This document shows, in pieces, positions 26,512 through 35,319 of a stretch of DNA of 64,000 bases; the first letter of the stretch is position 1; each line of letters opens with the position of its first letter. A program made the translations under genes and the position numbers. Location: contig DAOTWY010000059.1 of NCBI GenBank assembly GCA_034435635.1, positions 62,001 through 126,000 on the forward strand, written 5' to 3'. The stretch is from DAOTWY01 sp003696565. Its GTDB lineage: Bacteria > Chloroflexota > Anaerolineae > Aggregatilineales > Phototrophicaceae. The notes beneath the pieces are model-generated. The model did not search any database. It was not told the DNA's origin and saw only the letters and a list, made by a program, of their open reading frames with translations.

Positions 26512-26567
26512 GGATAGGTATCCTATGGCACAATTCATCAGATGATGTTTGTGTAATAGGATGAAAC

Positions 26568-28607
26568 ATGAACCGTTTACAGTATGAGACGAGTCCTTAT
26601 CTATTACAACATAAGGACAATCCGGTAGACTGGTATCCCTGGGGAGAAGAAGCCCTACAAAAAGCACGTACGGAAGATAAGCCGATTTTGCTCAGTGTAG
26701 GGTATAGCGCATGTCATTGGTGTCATGTGATGGCGCATGAGAGTTTTGAGCATGAACCCACTGCCCAGATGATGAATGACTGGTTTGTCAATATTAAGGT
26801 TGATCGAGAAGAACGCCCAGATATTGATGATATTTATATGCAAGCGGTTCAAGCTATGACAGGACGGGGCGGGTGGCCCATGACGGTCTTTCTATTGCCA
26901 GATGGTAGACCGTTTTATGGTGGAACATACTTTCCTCTAGAACCTCGCTACGGCATGCCGTCTTTTCGGCAAGTATTAGCCGGCGTGCATGATGCGTATG
27001 TTAACCGCCGGGCTGATGTAGAACAATCTGCTGCTAACCTCACTCAAATGCTTAAACGTGATGTTCTGAATATTGGGGGGGATGCGTCTGAATTTAATCA
27101 CACTTTGTTAGATAAAGCAGTTGAACACTTCTCCCGTTCTTTTGATAAACTCTATGGTGGATTTGGTGGCGCGCCTAAGTTCCCGCAACCCATGAATTTA
27201 GAATACTTGTTGCGATCTTACCTCCGTACTGGCGATGAGTACACGCTTCATATGGTGACACATACGTTAAAAAAGATGGCAATGGGGGGGATTTATGACC
27301 AAATTGGTGGCGGGTTTGCACGTTACAGCGTGGATGCGATTTGGCTCGTGCCGCATTTTGAGAAGATGCTCTATGATAATGCGCAACTGAGCCGTGTTTA
27401 CCTTCATGCTTGGCAAATCACGAAAGATGATTTTTCCCGCACAATTGCTCAAGATATTTATGATTATATTCTCCGAGAAATGACAGCACCAGAAGGCGGC
27501 TTTTACAGTGCGACGGATGCCGATAGTGAAGGGGAAGAGGGTAAATTTTTCGTCTGGACGGTGGATGAATTAACCTCACTGCTTGATGAAGATGAATATA
27601 AGATCGCAGTGGAATATTGGGGAATTAGCCGTAGTGGCAATTTTGAAGGGAAAAATATTCTCTACGTCCCTAACGAAGATGAGGTTGTTGCTGATCGGTT
27701 AAACTTGGATGTATCACAACTGCATGAATATCTATCCAGGATTAAGGATAAACTCTATGCTGCTCGGACGCATCGAGTGCATCCTGGGCTGGATGATAAA
27801 ATTTTGACATCATGGAATGGGATGATGTTGGCAAGCCTGGCAGAAGCGGCGCGCGTGTTACAACGTGAGGATTATGCTCAAGCCGCAATTCGCTGTGGGG
27901 ACTTTTTGCTAGAGAATCTTATTCAAGACGGGCGGTTGCTGCGGACATACAAAAATGGTCAAAGTAAGTACAACGCTTATCTAGAAGACTACGCAAATCT
28001 AATTGATGGACTTTTAGAATTGTATCAAACAACCTTTGATGAACGATATTTCGCTGCAACAATTCAGCTAGCTGATGATGTGTTAGCACATTTCACTGCA
28101 GCCGATGGTGGTTTTTATGACACACGTGATGACCACGAACAGTTAATTGTCCGTCCGCGCAATTTACAAGATAACGCTGTCCCATCAGGTAATAGTATGA
28201 TGGCTAAGCAACTGTTGCGATTAGCGGCTTATACTGGAAATTTGAATTATAATGAGGCTGCAAGGCTTGGGTTACAATTGCTCACTGAAGCATTAAAGCA
28301 GTATCCACAGGCTTTTGGAGAGGCACTTAACGCGGTGGATATGCTTGTACAAGGTGTTGATGAGATTGCCATTATTGGTGATCCTGACCAAGATACAACA
28401 CAGGCGTTGATGGCTGTTATGACAGAAACATATTGCCCAAATGCGATTTTGGCTTTATCTCCAGTTAATGTTGTTGATGGAGCGGTGATTCCGTTGTTGA
28501 ATGGGCGTATTCAGCAGAATGGACAACCAACAGCTTATGTCTGCCGGAATTTTACCTGTCAGATGCCTGTTACATCTCCTGATGATCTAAGAAGGTTGTT
28601 ACATTGA
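26568..28607 (+). CDS. Thioredoxin-domain protein of the YyaL/DUF255 (SSP411-like) family
   Basis: 679 residues. N-terminal thioredoxin-like domain with NRLQYETSPYLLQHKDNPVDWYPW and the redox-like motif CHWC at 49-52 (SACHWCHVMAHESF), GRGGWPMTVFLLPDGRPFYGGTYFP, then an (alpha/alpha)6-barrel domain resembling glycoside-metabolism epimerases (GAPKFPQPMNLEYLLR, YDQIGGGFARYSVD, LVPHFEKMLYDNAQL, SWNGMMLASLAEAARVL). The family is widespread from bacteria to mammals but its reaction is not known. It starts a five-gene chain with overlapping stops and starts. Confidence 0.9.
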   Translation: MNRLQYETSPYLLQHKDNPVDWYPWGEEALQKARTEDKPILLSVGYSACHWCHVMAHESFEHEPTAQMMNDWFVNIKVDREERPDIDDIYMQAVQAMTGRGGWPMTVFLLPDGRPFYGGTYFPLEPRYGMPSFRQVLAGVHDAYVNRRADVEQSAANLTQMLKRDVLNIGGDASEFNHTLLDKAVEHFSRSFDKLYGGFGGAPKFPQPMNLEYLLRSYLRTGDEYTLHMVTHTLKKMAMGGIYDQIGGGFARYSVDAIWLVPHFEKMLYDNAQLSRVYLHAWQITKDDFSRTIAQDIYDYILREMTAPEGGFYSATDADSEGEEGKFFVWTVDELTSLLDEDEYKIAVEYWGISRSGNFEGKNILYVPNEDEVVADRLNLDVSQLHEYLSRIKDKLYAARTHRVHPGLDDKILTSWNGMMLASLAEAARVLQREDYAQAAIRCGDFLLENLIQDGRLLRTYKNGQSKYNAYLEDYANLIDGLLELYQTTFDERYFAATIQLADDVLAHFTAADGGFYDTRDDHEQLIVRPRNLQDNAVPSGNSMMAKQLLRLAAYTGNLNYNEAARLGLQLLTEALKQYPQAFGEALNAVDMLVQGVDEIAIIGDPDQDTTQALMAVMTETYCPNAILALSPVNVVDGAVIPLLNGRIQQNGQPTAYVCRNFTCQMPVTSPDDLRRLLH

Positions 28608-29155
28608 TGAAAGTTGTTGTCGTTGATATTGAAGCAACTTGCTGGCGTAAATCCCCACCCCCCGGAGAGCAAAATGAGATTATTGAAGTTGGTGTGTGCT
28701 GGCTGAATCTTGAAAATTATACGCCATCTCATAAACGTAGTTTAATTGTTAGACCAACACGCTCAAAAGTCAGTGATTATTGTACCAAGCTCACCACACT
28801 GACGCAGGAGCAGGTTGATAAAGGCATGAGCTTTGCAGAAGCCTGTGCTGTTTTGCAGCGAGATTATCAAACGAAATCGTTTCCCTGGGTGAGTTGGGGG
28901 AATTATGATCGTAAGATGTTTCAAGCACAGTGTGCAAGCTTTAATGTGCCGTACCCGTTTAGTGAGCATCATATCAATCTCAAGGATCGACATGCAAATT
29001 TGATGAACAATGGTAAGCGAATTGGGATGACACGGGCGTTAACCCAACTTGGTTTAGAACTGGTTGGTACGCATCATCGTGGACATGACGATGCATGGAA
29101 CATTGCACGCATTTTAGGAGTCATGCTCAAACAATATGGAGAGAAGGTGTTTTGA
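28607..29155 (+). CDS. 3'-5' exonuclease of the DnaQ/ERI1-like DEDDh superfamily
   Basis: 182 residues. The D-x-E motif is VVVDIEATCW (D7, E9), the middle Asp is in WGNYDRKMFQ, and the final H-x(4)-D is HHRGHDDAWNIARIL. Spacing matches the KapD/ERI1-like branch, which acts on RNA or DNA 3' ends; the substrate is not predictable here. The start at 28607 shares one base with the upstream stop (TGATG); an in-frame TTG at 28604 is a weaker alternative. The next gene overlaps by one base in the same way. Confidence 0.85.
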   Translation: MKVVVVDIEATCWRKSPPPGEQNEIIEVGVCWLNLENYTPSHKRSLIVRPTRSKVSDYCTKLTTLTQEQVDKGMSFAEACAVLQRDYQTKSFPWVSWGNYDRKMFQAQCASFNVPYPFSEHHINLKDRHANLMNNGKRIGMTRALTQLGLELVGTHHRGHDDAWNIARILGVMLKQYGEKVF

Positions 29156-30423
29156 TGAATGAAATTGAACGGCGGATTCGGGCGAATCGTTTGCTGGATT
29201 TACCTGTAAACTGGCAAGATGAGCTTGTCTATCCGTATTATGATGGGTTATCTATCTTAAATGTGGCGCAAGCGGTGGCGCGGTTTTTTGGGGTAGAAGT
29301 TGGTTGTGGTTTGGACACATCTGTATGGGGTGGGGATATGCCTCAACCTCAACGAGTGGTGTTATTTTTGAGTGATGGGTTGAGCTATAACCGGCTGAAG
29401 CAATTTATGGCACAAGACTCAGAATTAGCTCAAACAGTGCAAACACTTAATGGCGGGCGGGATGTATTGCCACTGACTTCAATTGCGCCAAGCACAACCG
29501 TTGTCGCCTTACCGACTCTTTGGACAGGTAAGCCATCTGTTACGCATGGCATTGTGGGCACCTGGATGTATTTGCGTGAAGTTGCCGCCATGAGCAATAT
29601 CTTGTTTTTTAAGCCGATTTTAGGGGATTATCCTGGTGGTGAGCTGAATCGTTGGGGAGTAGATGCCGATACGTTTGTTACTGAACCATCTATTCCGCAA
29701 CGACTCAATGAAATGGGTGTGCCAACTTATCTGCTGTTAGATTACTCTCTTATGGGGACAGGTCTATCACGAATACTGCATCGTGGTATAGAACATGACC
29801 ACACTTATTTACATGGTGGTCTGAACGATGTATGGGATCGCTTGCGAGATGTTTTGCGGGATACACGTGGGCAGCGGTGTTATGTTAGTGCATATTTACC
29901 TAATGTCGATAAATTAGCACATCTCTATGGCGCAGATAATGTGTATGCACGGCAGGAAATCCGCTATCAAATGCAGCAGCTACAAACAATCCTCACATCG
30001 GATGAGGTTCAAGATGGACAAACGTTAGTGATGCTAATTGCTGATCATGGGCATCATGATGCACCTGTGGCAGTTGACCTTTCCGCTGATCCGGTTATTG
30101 AGTCTGCCACATTTATGACATATGGTGCGGAGGCGCGGTTAGCACGGTTACATCTACGTGATATTCAGTCTGTGGTTGAGCGAATTAACACGCAATATAG
30201 CGAACAGCTTGCTTGTGTGCCGATGACGCAAGCGATTGATGCCGGCTTGTTTGGGGTAGGGGAACATCATCCAGAACTACAGTATCGTAGCGGAGATTTA
30301 TTGCTGATTCCGCGCTTAAATGTGCGACTTGTGGATAAGTTGCACCCAGCTAAATTAGTCAGTATCCATGGTGGCTTATCCGACTGGGAAATGCTTGTGC
30401 CATTTATATGGCGGTGCATCTGA
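29155..30423 (+). CDS. Alkaline-phosphatase superfamily hydrolase (nucleotide pyrophosphatase/phosphodiesterase type)
   Basis: 422 residues. Metal and nucleophile motifs of the superfamily: VVLFLSDGLSYNRL (first Asp, D74), SIAPSTTVVALPTLWTGKPS (Thr nucleophile region), YLPNVDKLAHLYG (Asp and His ligands), and LIADHGHHDAP (DHGH). No signal peptide is seen, so it is cytoplasmic, unlike many secreted members. Substrate unknown. A good GAGAAGGTG precedes the ATG at 29155; the next gene begins on its stop codon. Confidence 0.82.
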   Translation: MNEIERRIRANRLLDLPVNWQDELVYPYYDGLSILNVAQAVARFFGVEVGCGLDTSVWGGDMPQPQRVVLFLSDGLSYNRLKQFMAQDSELAQTVQTLNGGRDVLPLTSIAPSTTVVALPTLWTGKPSVTHGIVGTWMYLREVAAMSNILFFKPILGDYPGGELNRWGVDADTFVTEPSIPQRLNEMGVPTYLLLDYSLMGTGLSRILHRGIEHDHTYLHGGLNDVWDRLRDVLRDTRGQRCYVSAYLPNVDKLAHLYGADNVYARQEIRYQMQQLQTILTSDEVQDGQTLVMLIADHGHHDAPVAVDLSADPVIESATFMTYGAEARLARLHLRDIQSVVERINTQYSEQLACVPMTQAIDAGLFGVGEHHPELQYRSGDLLLIPRLNVRLVDKLHPAKLVSIHGGLSDWEMLVPFIWRCI

Positions 30424-31742
30424 TGAAACGTGAGTTAAAAGATGGTTTGATTTTACGCTCACTGAGTGAAGGTGTTGAGTCAGATCGAACTAATTTACCG
30501 ACATTTTATGAATCTGTTTTTGCAGCAGAAGGAGACACCGCCGCATGGCGATTAAACCTCTGGGCATATGATCTCATTCATAAAAATCATCCTACCGTAA
30601 CATGGGATGATATTTGGGTAGTGGTTGACCCAGCCAAACAGGATGAAATTGTCTCTGCTTTATTGCTTATTCCACAAACGTGGCATTATGAAGGTGTGTC
30701 ATTTGGTGTGGGGCGGGTGGAATTGGTTGCTACGCACAAAGATTATCGACGGCGAGGGCTGGTTCGGGCTTTGATGGATGCGGCACATGAACGGAGTAAA
30801 GCTTTGAGGCATTTGGTGCAGGCAATTACTGGCATTCCACATTATTATCGTCGATTTGGGTATGCTATGTCGGTGGAACTAGGTGCGCGGTCAATGATTG
30901 GGTTGAGTAGTATCCCACAGATCGAGTCCCCAACGGTTACACTGCGCTCAGCGGTGAAAACTGATATTCCGCTGCTGGTGTCGTTGTCAGATATGTATGG
31001 TAAAACACAGCAATTAGGCACTGTGTGGGATGAGACAATGTTCCGGTTTGAAATCACGCAGCGAAATCGTGAAGCAGTTAACACGCCTAAGTTTTATATG
31101 ATTATTAATGCTGAGAGCGAACCGGTAGGTTATATCGCGGCGCGTATATGGGAAAATTGGGCATCATTGGACGCATATGTTGTAGGGGAGAAAACATCAT
31201 ACCTGGAGACATTTTATGATGTGCTGAATGGGATGAAGCAGATTATAGAAACAACAGAATTAGACTCTCAACGTCGTCCAAAAACAATTTATCTGGAAAG
31301 TGGCTTACATCATATGATCCACACCATGATTCGCAAGACCGCACCGAGTTCGGTCTTCCCACACGTATATGCCTGGTATATCCGTGTTTCGGATGTGGGG
31401 GAATTTTTGATGCATATCGCTCCTGTTTTAGAAAAGCGACTCAAAAACTCGGCTGCGCATGGCTACACAGGATCATTGACGATTGACTTCTTTGATCTGA
31501 CAGGTGTGATTCTGACGTTTGAAAAAGGACGGGTAATCCAAGCAGTGCAGCGTGTATTAACTGAAGATGATCGTCGTGATGCAGGATTCCCGTTTTATTC
31601 GTTTTTTGATCTGATTTTTGGACGACGAACCACATTGGAATTAAGTTACATTCTGCCAGAAGTTTTTGCGTCGTTTAAAGCACAAGTGCTGTTAGATACA
31701 TTATTCCCGAAAGGATATGCATGGCTGATGGGTCTCACATAA
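30423..31742 (+). CDS. GNAT acetyltransferase with C-terminal SCP2-like domain (Eis-like)
   Basis: 439 residues. The N-terminal GNAT core carries the acetyl-CoA loop in VELVATHKDYRRRGLVRALMDAAHERS (R-R-x-G-L/V), followed by HYYRRFGYAMSVELG, a second weaker GNAT-like half (about 170-310), and an SCP2-like C-terminus (GSLTIDFFDLTGVILTFEKG). This three-part layout is that of the Eis family, which acetylates amines of various acceptors. The substrate here is unknown. It begins by TGATG coupling to the previous gene and its last 22 bases overlap the next one. Confidence 0.8.
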   Translation: MKRELKDGLILRSLSEGVESDRTNLPTFYESVFAAEGDTAAWRLNLWAYDLIHKNHPTVTWDDIWVVVDPAKQDEIVSALLLIPQTWHYEGVSFGVGRVELVATHKDYRRRGLVRALMDAAHERSKALRHLVQAITGIPHYYRRFGYAMSVELGARSMIGLSSIPQIESPTVTLRSAVKTDIPLLVSLSDMYGKTQQLGTVWDETMFRFEITQRNREAVNTPKFYMIINAESEPVGYIAARIWENWASLDAYVVGEKTSYLETFYDVLNGMKQIIETTELDSQRRPKTIYLESGLHHMIHTMIRKTAPSSVFPHVYAWYIRVSDVGEFLMHIAPVLEKRLKNSAAHGYTGSLTIDFFDLTGVILTFEKGRVIQAVQRVLTEDDRRDAGFPFYSFFDLIFGRRTTLELSYILPEVFASFKAQVLLDTLFPKGYAWLMGLT

Positions 31743-32167
31743 CGCCGGATTATTTCCGTACAATTTTGGTGACTGTGGTTGGTCAGGCGTATGCCGCCGC
31801 TGGTTATGAATTAGAAGAACGCCCAGTGCAATGGGCAGGCGGGCGTTTCCGTTTTTTGAAAAAGATGAACAATGATTTAACGGCGGTTATCGAGTATCAG
31901 TTGTTGACTTATGTTGATAGTGAGTGGGCTGTTGGGCAACCTTCACGCTTTAAAGTAACACTGATTTGCACAGATGGACGACGACGAGATTTAAGTGCGC
32001 TGGTGGTAGAAGATTTTGGCGTGGCGATTTTGCCATCCGCAACACATTGGTGGACATTCCAGAACCTGGATGAACTTGGCAAAGCATTAGCAGAGGCAGG
32101 GCATCTTGTTGTGGGATACGGTATTCCCTGGCTAGCTGGTGATTTAAAGCCAGATGAGACGCAATAA
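31721..32167 (+). CDS. Hypothetical protein ending the chain
   Basis: 148 residues, no recognised family. The stretch FRFLKKMNNDLTAVIEYQLLTYVDSEWA, followed by RFKVTLICTDG, suggests an antiparallel beta-sheet protein of ordinary size, and LDELGKALAEAGHLVVGYGIPWLAGDL closes with a helix. The ATG at 31721 lies 22 bases inside the acetyltransferase gene in another frame, consistent with translational coupling. Confidence 0.6.
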   Translation: MADGSHITPDYFRTILVTVVGQAYAAAGYELEERPVQWAGGRFRFLKKMNNDLTAVIEYQLLTYVDSEWAVGQPSRFKVTLICTDGRRRDLSALVVEDFGVAILPSATHWWTFQNLDELGKALAEAGHLVVGYGIPWLAGDLKPDETQ

Positions 32168-32192
32168 AATATGAGCGTCGGGTAAACGTGTG

Positions 32193-32221
32193 TTGACCAG
32201 ATTCAAACGTTTAGCGATAAT
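32193..32221 (+). promoter_or_regulatory. Promoter placed for a leaderless transcript
   Basis: TTGACC (32193-32198), 17 bases, GATAAT (32216-32221). Transcription would start at about 32228, the first base of the ATG, and no Shine-Dalgarno is visible upstream, so the mRNA is probably leaderless. Confidence 0.55.
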
Positions 32222-32227
32222 CAAGCC

Positions 32228-34666
32228 ATGATAAGAAAACAAATTTACCTAATAACTGCCGTGGTAATAGCGGCAGTTTTTATAACAGCTTGCCAAACCG
32301 AAAACACCAACAATGTGACTTATGTTGTGGTCACAGGTGATCCACAATCGGCATCGATTGTCAGCTCGCCCATACCTGTTGGTCCAACACCAATACCCCC
32401 CACAGCTACCCCAGAAATTCCACCAGAAATTGCACTGCAAATTGCTGATCGCGCATTGTTGGATGGCTACTATGAAAATGCAGTATATGGGTACGAGATT
32501 ATTTTGGATATGGGGGAACGCGCACCGCAAACCATTCAAGCCGCGGCAGCTTATGGCATGGTGCAAGCAGCTTTGCGGGAAGGTTTTTTTGATAAGGCGG
32601 TGGAAGCATCCACAATTTTGATCTCACGTTTTCCAACGGATTATCGTGCAGCGCAGGCGTATTTTTTACGTGGAGAGGCTTATCTAGGTTTATCACGCTG
32701 GCAGGATGCTATTGACGATTTTGAGCAATATTTAACGCTCCGTCCGGGGGTAATTGATAGTTATGCCTATGAACGTATTGGGGATGCTTACGTCAACTTA
32801 GGGCAAATGGACAATGCGATGCAGAGCTATCAACTGGCGACACAATCTGACCGCAGTACAGTGCCTCAAGCAGCATTACATGAAGAAGTGGCACGGCGGT
32901 ATCGTTCGATGGGGTTATATGATCTAGCTGTAGCAGAATATGACGCAATTTTGGCATTTGCACAAAATGTCCCATATCGCGCTAGTATTGATTATTTGGC
33001 TGCACAAACTTGGATTGAAGCGGGTGATTTAAACCGTGCATTATTGCGCTTAGAACACGTTTTTAATACCTATGAGGATCGCCCTGAAGCTTATGATGCG
33101 ATGATCTTCTTGCTACAAAATGGACGAACACTTGACCCATATCAAATGGGGCGGGTGAGCTTTTTTGCTGGTGATTATGTTCGTGCCATTGAAGCATTTA
33201 ACATGTATACGTCAATCACCCCGCTGACAGAGGTTAACCCGCAGGTGTATTTATTGCTTGGGCAAGCATATCGTGCCATTGGTAATAATGATGCGGCTCT
33301 GATCAGTTTCCAAACAGTGATTGATCAACACAGTGGCACGCCGCTATTTGGGGATGCGTTGTTAGAGCAGGGTCGCACGCGATTTTTATCAGGCGATATT
33401 CCTGGTGCAATCGAGCGTTATTTACAGATTGCGGATACTTATGCTTATTTAGAGGCAACAGCCGCAGAGGCTTTATGGCGGGCTGGGTATCTTTATGCGA
33501 CTAATGATGCACCGTCTGACGCGCTTCAGGTATTTATCCGTCTAGCGGATACATACCCTAATGCTACTCAAACACGTAGCGGGCTGCAATTTGCGGCTTC
33601 TGCGGCTGTCACCCTAGGAGATATTGTTACAGCTGAGCAGATTTATAATCGTCTGGCGGCTATAACATCCGGTGAGGAGCAAGCCGATGTTTATCTTCAA
33701 TTAGCACAGTTGGCTTTTGCGCGGGGGGATTCTGTAGCAGCAGATGCCGCATTAAACGCTGCTATTGCTGCTGCACCAGATACTTACTATAGCGCGCGGG
33801 CGGAAGATATCCGCGCTGGGCGTGCCCCTTTTACGCCGCCTGTGACTTATGTGTTTGAATTTGATGATTTAGCAGAAGTGACAGAGGCAGAAAACTGGCT
33901 GCGCACACAGTTCGGGCTTGTGCAAGATGGGGTGCTGTGGCCCCTTTCTTTTGAGCTAGAACAAGACCCACGTATTGTACGCGGTCGGGAACTATGGGCA
34001 GTTGGTGCTTATTCAGAGGCAACAACTGAGTTTATGGATGTCATTGATGATTATAAAGACAATGCGCTGGCATCTTATCAATTGGCGATTTATATGCGGA
34101 TTATCGGCGCGTATCGCCCGTCAATTTTTGCAGCGGCAAATTTGATCATTCTTTCTGGGCAACGCACAATTGATGTACCACCTTACATTGCTCGGATGCG
34201 TTATCCAGCTTATTATGGCGATGAAGTGCGACGGGTGGCAGCCCAGTATGGTTTTGATCCGCTATTGTTGTTTTCACTGATTCGGCATGAAAGCTTGTTT
34301 GACACCAACGCAACCGCTGCTGCTGGCGAAAAGGGCTTAACACAGGTGATCCCTAGCACGGCTCAGTATATTGCTGAACAGCTTAATTGGGCAGATTATC
34401 AACATCGTGATTTATTCCGTCCTTATGCGGGGATTGAATTTGGCGCATTTTTCTTAGCAGAAAATCTCAATCGATTTGATGGTAATGTGTATGCTGCACT
34501 AGCAGGGTACAATGCTGGACCCGGGCGCGCCATTGATTGGCTAAACTTATCTGGTGGTGATCCAGACCGTTTTATGGCAAGCATCACCATCAACTCCACA
34601 CGGCTTTATATTCAAAGAATTTATAGTAACTACAATATCTACCGTGAGTTATACGGAAGTGAGTGA
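32228..34666 (+). CDS. TPR lipoprotein with C-terminal lytic transglycosylase (SLT) domain
   Basis: 812 residues. Lipoprotein signal MIRKQIYLITAVVIAAVFITAC with lipobox ITAC, then a Pro/Thr linker (GPTPIPPTATPEIPPE). A long run of TPR-like helices covers about 70-640 (for example AAQAYFLRGEAYLGLSRWQDA, ASYQLAIYMRIIGAYRPS). The C-terminal SLT domain has the catalytic Glu in RHESLFDTNATA, then GEKGLTQVIPSTAQYIA and LAGYNAGPGRAIDW. It resembles Slt70-type enzymes that cleave peptidoglycan to anhydro-MurNAc ends, here anchored as a lipoprotein. A single-gene unit. Confidence 0.87.
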   Translation: MIRKQIYLITAVVIAAVFITACQTENTNNVTYVVVTGDPQSASIVSSPIPVGPTPIPPTATPEIPPEIALQIADRALLDGYYENAVYGYEIILDMGERAPQTIQAAAAYGMVQAALREGFFDKAVEASTILISRFPTDYRAAQAYFLRGEAYLGLSRWQDAIDDFEQYLTLRPGVIDSYAYERIGDAYVNLGQMDNAMQSYQLATQSDRSTVPQAALHEEVARRYRSMGLYDLAVAEYDAILAFAQNVPYRASIDYLAAQTWIEAGDLNRALLRLEHVFNTYEDRPEAYDAMIFLLQNGRTLDPYQMGRVSFFAGDYVRAIEAFNMYTSITPLTEVNPQVYLLLGQAYRAIGNNDAALISFQTVIDQHSGTPLFGDALLEQGRTRFLSGDIPGAIERYLQIADTYAYLEATAAEALWRAGYLYATNDAPSDALQVFIRLADTYPNATQTRSGLQFAASAAVTLGDIVTAEQIYNRLAAITSGEEQADVYLQLAQLAFARGDSVAADAALNAAIAAAPDTYYSARAEDIRAGRAPFTPPVTYVFEFDDLAEVTEAENWLRTQFGLVQDGVLWPLSFELEQDPRIVRGRELWAVGAYSEATTEFMDVIDDYKDNALASYQLAIYMRIIGAYRPSIFAAANLIILSGQRTIDVPPYIARMRYPAYYGDEVRRVAAQYGFDPLLLFSLIRHESLFDTNATAAAGEKGLTQVIPSTAQYIAEQLNWADYQHRDLFRPYAGIEFGAFFLAENLNRFDGNVYAALAGYNAGPGRAIDWLNLSGGDPDRFMASITINSTRLYIQRIYSNYNIYRELYGSE

Positions 34667-34685
34667 TAAGACATATATGTAAGGA

Positions 34686-34716
34686 ACAAAGAACGCAAAA
34701 AATTAGCGTTCTTTGT
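34686..34716. terminator. Inverted repeat between convergent genes
   Basis: An 11-bp stem ACAAAGAACGC/GCGTTCTTTGT (34686-34696 and 34706-34716), 9-base A-rich loop. Suited to terminate both the SLT gene and the receiver gene. Confidence 0.6.
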
Positions 34717-34723
34717 ACGCAAA

Positions 34724-35104
34724 TCATTTGCTTGGTGCCTCTTCTAAAATAGACCGTACCTTAGAAACCAAGTCATGGTGCAAAATGGGCTTAGGCAGGT
34801 AATCATTCGCACCTGCTTCCATTCCTTTCATCACGCTTTCGGCATCACCACGCGCTGATAGAATCAACACCGGGGTCTCTGCGGTATCGTCTCGTTGGCG
34901 AATGACCTTGCATAGCTCGATTCCATCCATGCCGGGCATCATCACGTCCAAAATAATCATGTCTGGTGTATTTTGATCCAATACAGCAAGCGCAGAAGTG
35001 GCATCTTTAGCTTTAAGGACGCTAAAACCGCCGCGTTCTAACATGATCCCGATTAAGGTCAGTGCACCAATCTCGTCATCAACTACGAGGATGTGTTTCT
35101 TCAT
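34724..35104 (-). CDS. Stand-alone response-regulator receiver (CheY-like)
   Basis: 126 residues, one receiver domain. VVDDE acidic pair at the N-terminus (D9, D10), phospho-acceptor D53 in ILDVMMPGMDG, then LSARGD (Ser/Thr switch) and the conserved Lys in DYLPKPILHH. There is no output domain. The start at 35104 follows CCGGAGG plus a T7 tract, the same leader as EF-G2. Its cognate kinase is not adjacent; it could be served by the kinases at 48534 or 61337 or by others. Confidence 0.88.
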   Translation of the reverse strand: MKKHILVVDDEIGALTLIGIMLERGGFSVLKAKDATSALAVLDQNTPDMIILDVMMPGMDGIELCKVIRQRDDTAETPVLILSARGDAESVMKGMEAGANDYLPKPILHHDLVSKVRSILEEAPSK

Positions 35105-35119
35105 TAAAAAAACCTCCGG
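35105..35119 (-). promoter_or_regulatory. Strong Shine-Dalgarno with T7 tract before the receiver gene
   Basis: Reverse strand reads CCGGAGGTTTTTTTA immediately before the ATG, identical over 15 bases to the leader at 21460-21474. A weak TATAAT on the minus strand (35160-35155) lies about 50 bases upstream. Confidence 0.6.
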
Positions 35120-35222
35120 GGTTGGCTACCACTTTATCACTATTCTATGCGCTAATTATAGCCGAAATACTTAAGACTGGCATGATTTGAGTTTACAATA
35201 GCCTCAATTGACATGCAACCTA

Positions 35223-35249
35223 TTGCTTTTGGATGCGTAGGGGTATAAT
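35223..35249 (+). promoter_or_regulatory. Promoter of the parvulin gene
   Basis: TATAAT at 35244-35249 with TTGCTT at 35223-35228 (15-base spacer). It lies downstream of the in-frame ATG at 35233, which is therefore not the real start. Confidence 0.45.
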
Positions 35250-35319
35250 CAACGCTGTTTGCATGATGCCTTGTATTTTGTATAAGGCAAACTGCCTGCT
35301 AAAAATGGAGTTGAATTCA

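Noticed and set aside
26510..26567. Palindrome AGGATAGGTATCCT before the YyaL-type gene
   Set aside because: The loop would be only two bases and no regulator is suggested; treated as chance.
35233..35319. Upstream start for the parvulin gene at 35233
   Set aside because: It lies upstream of the TATAAT box and destroys the signal peptide that starts at 35320.
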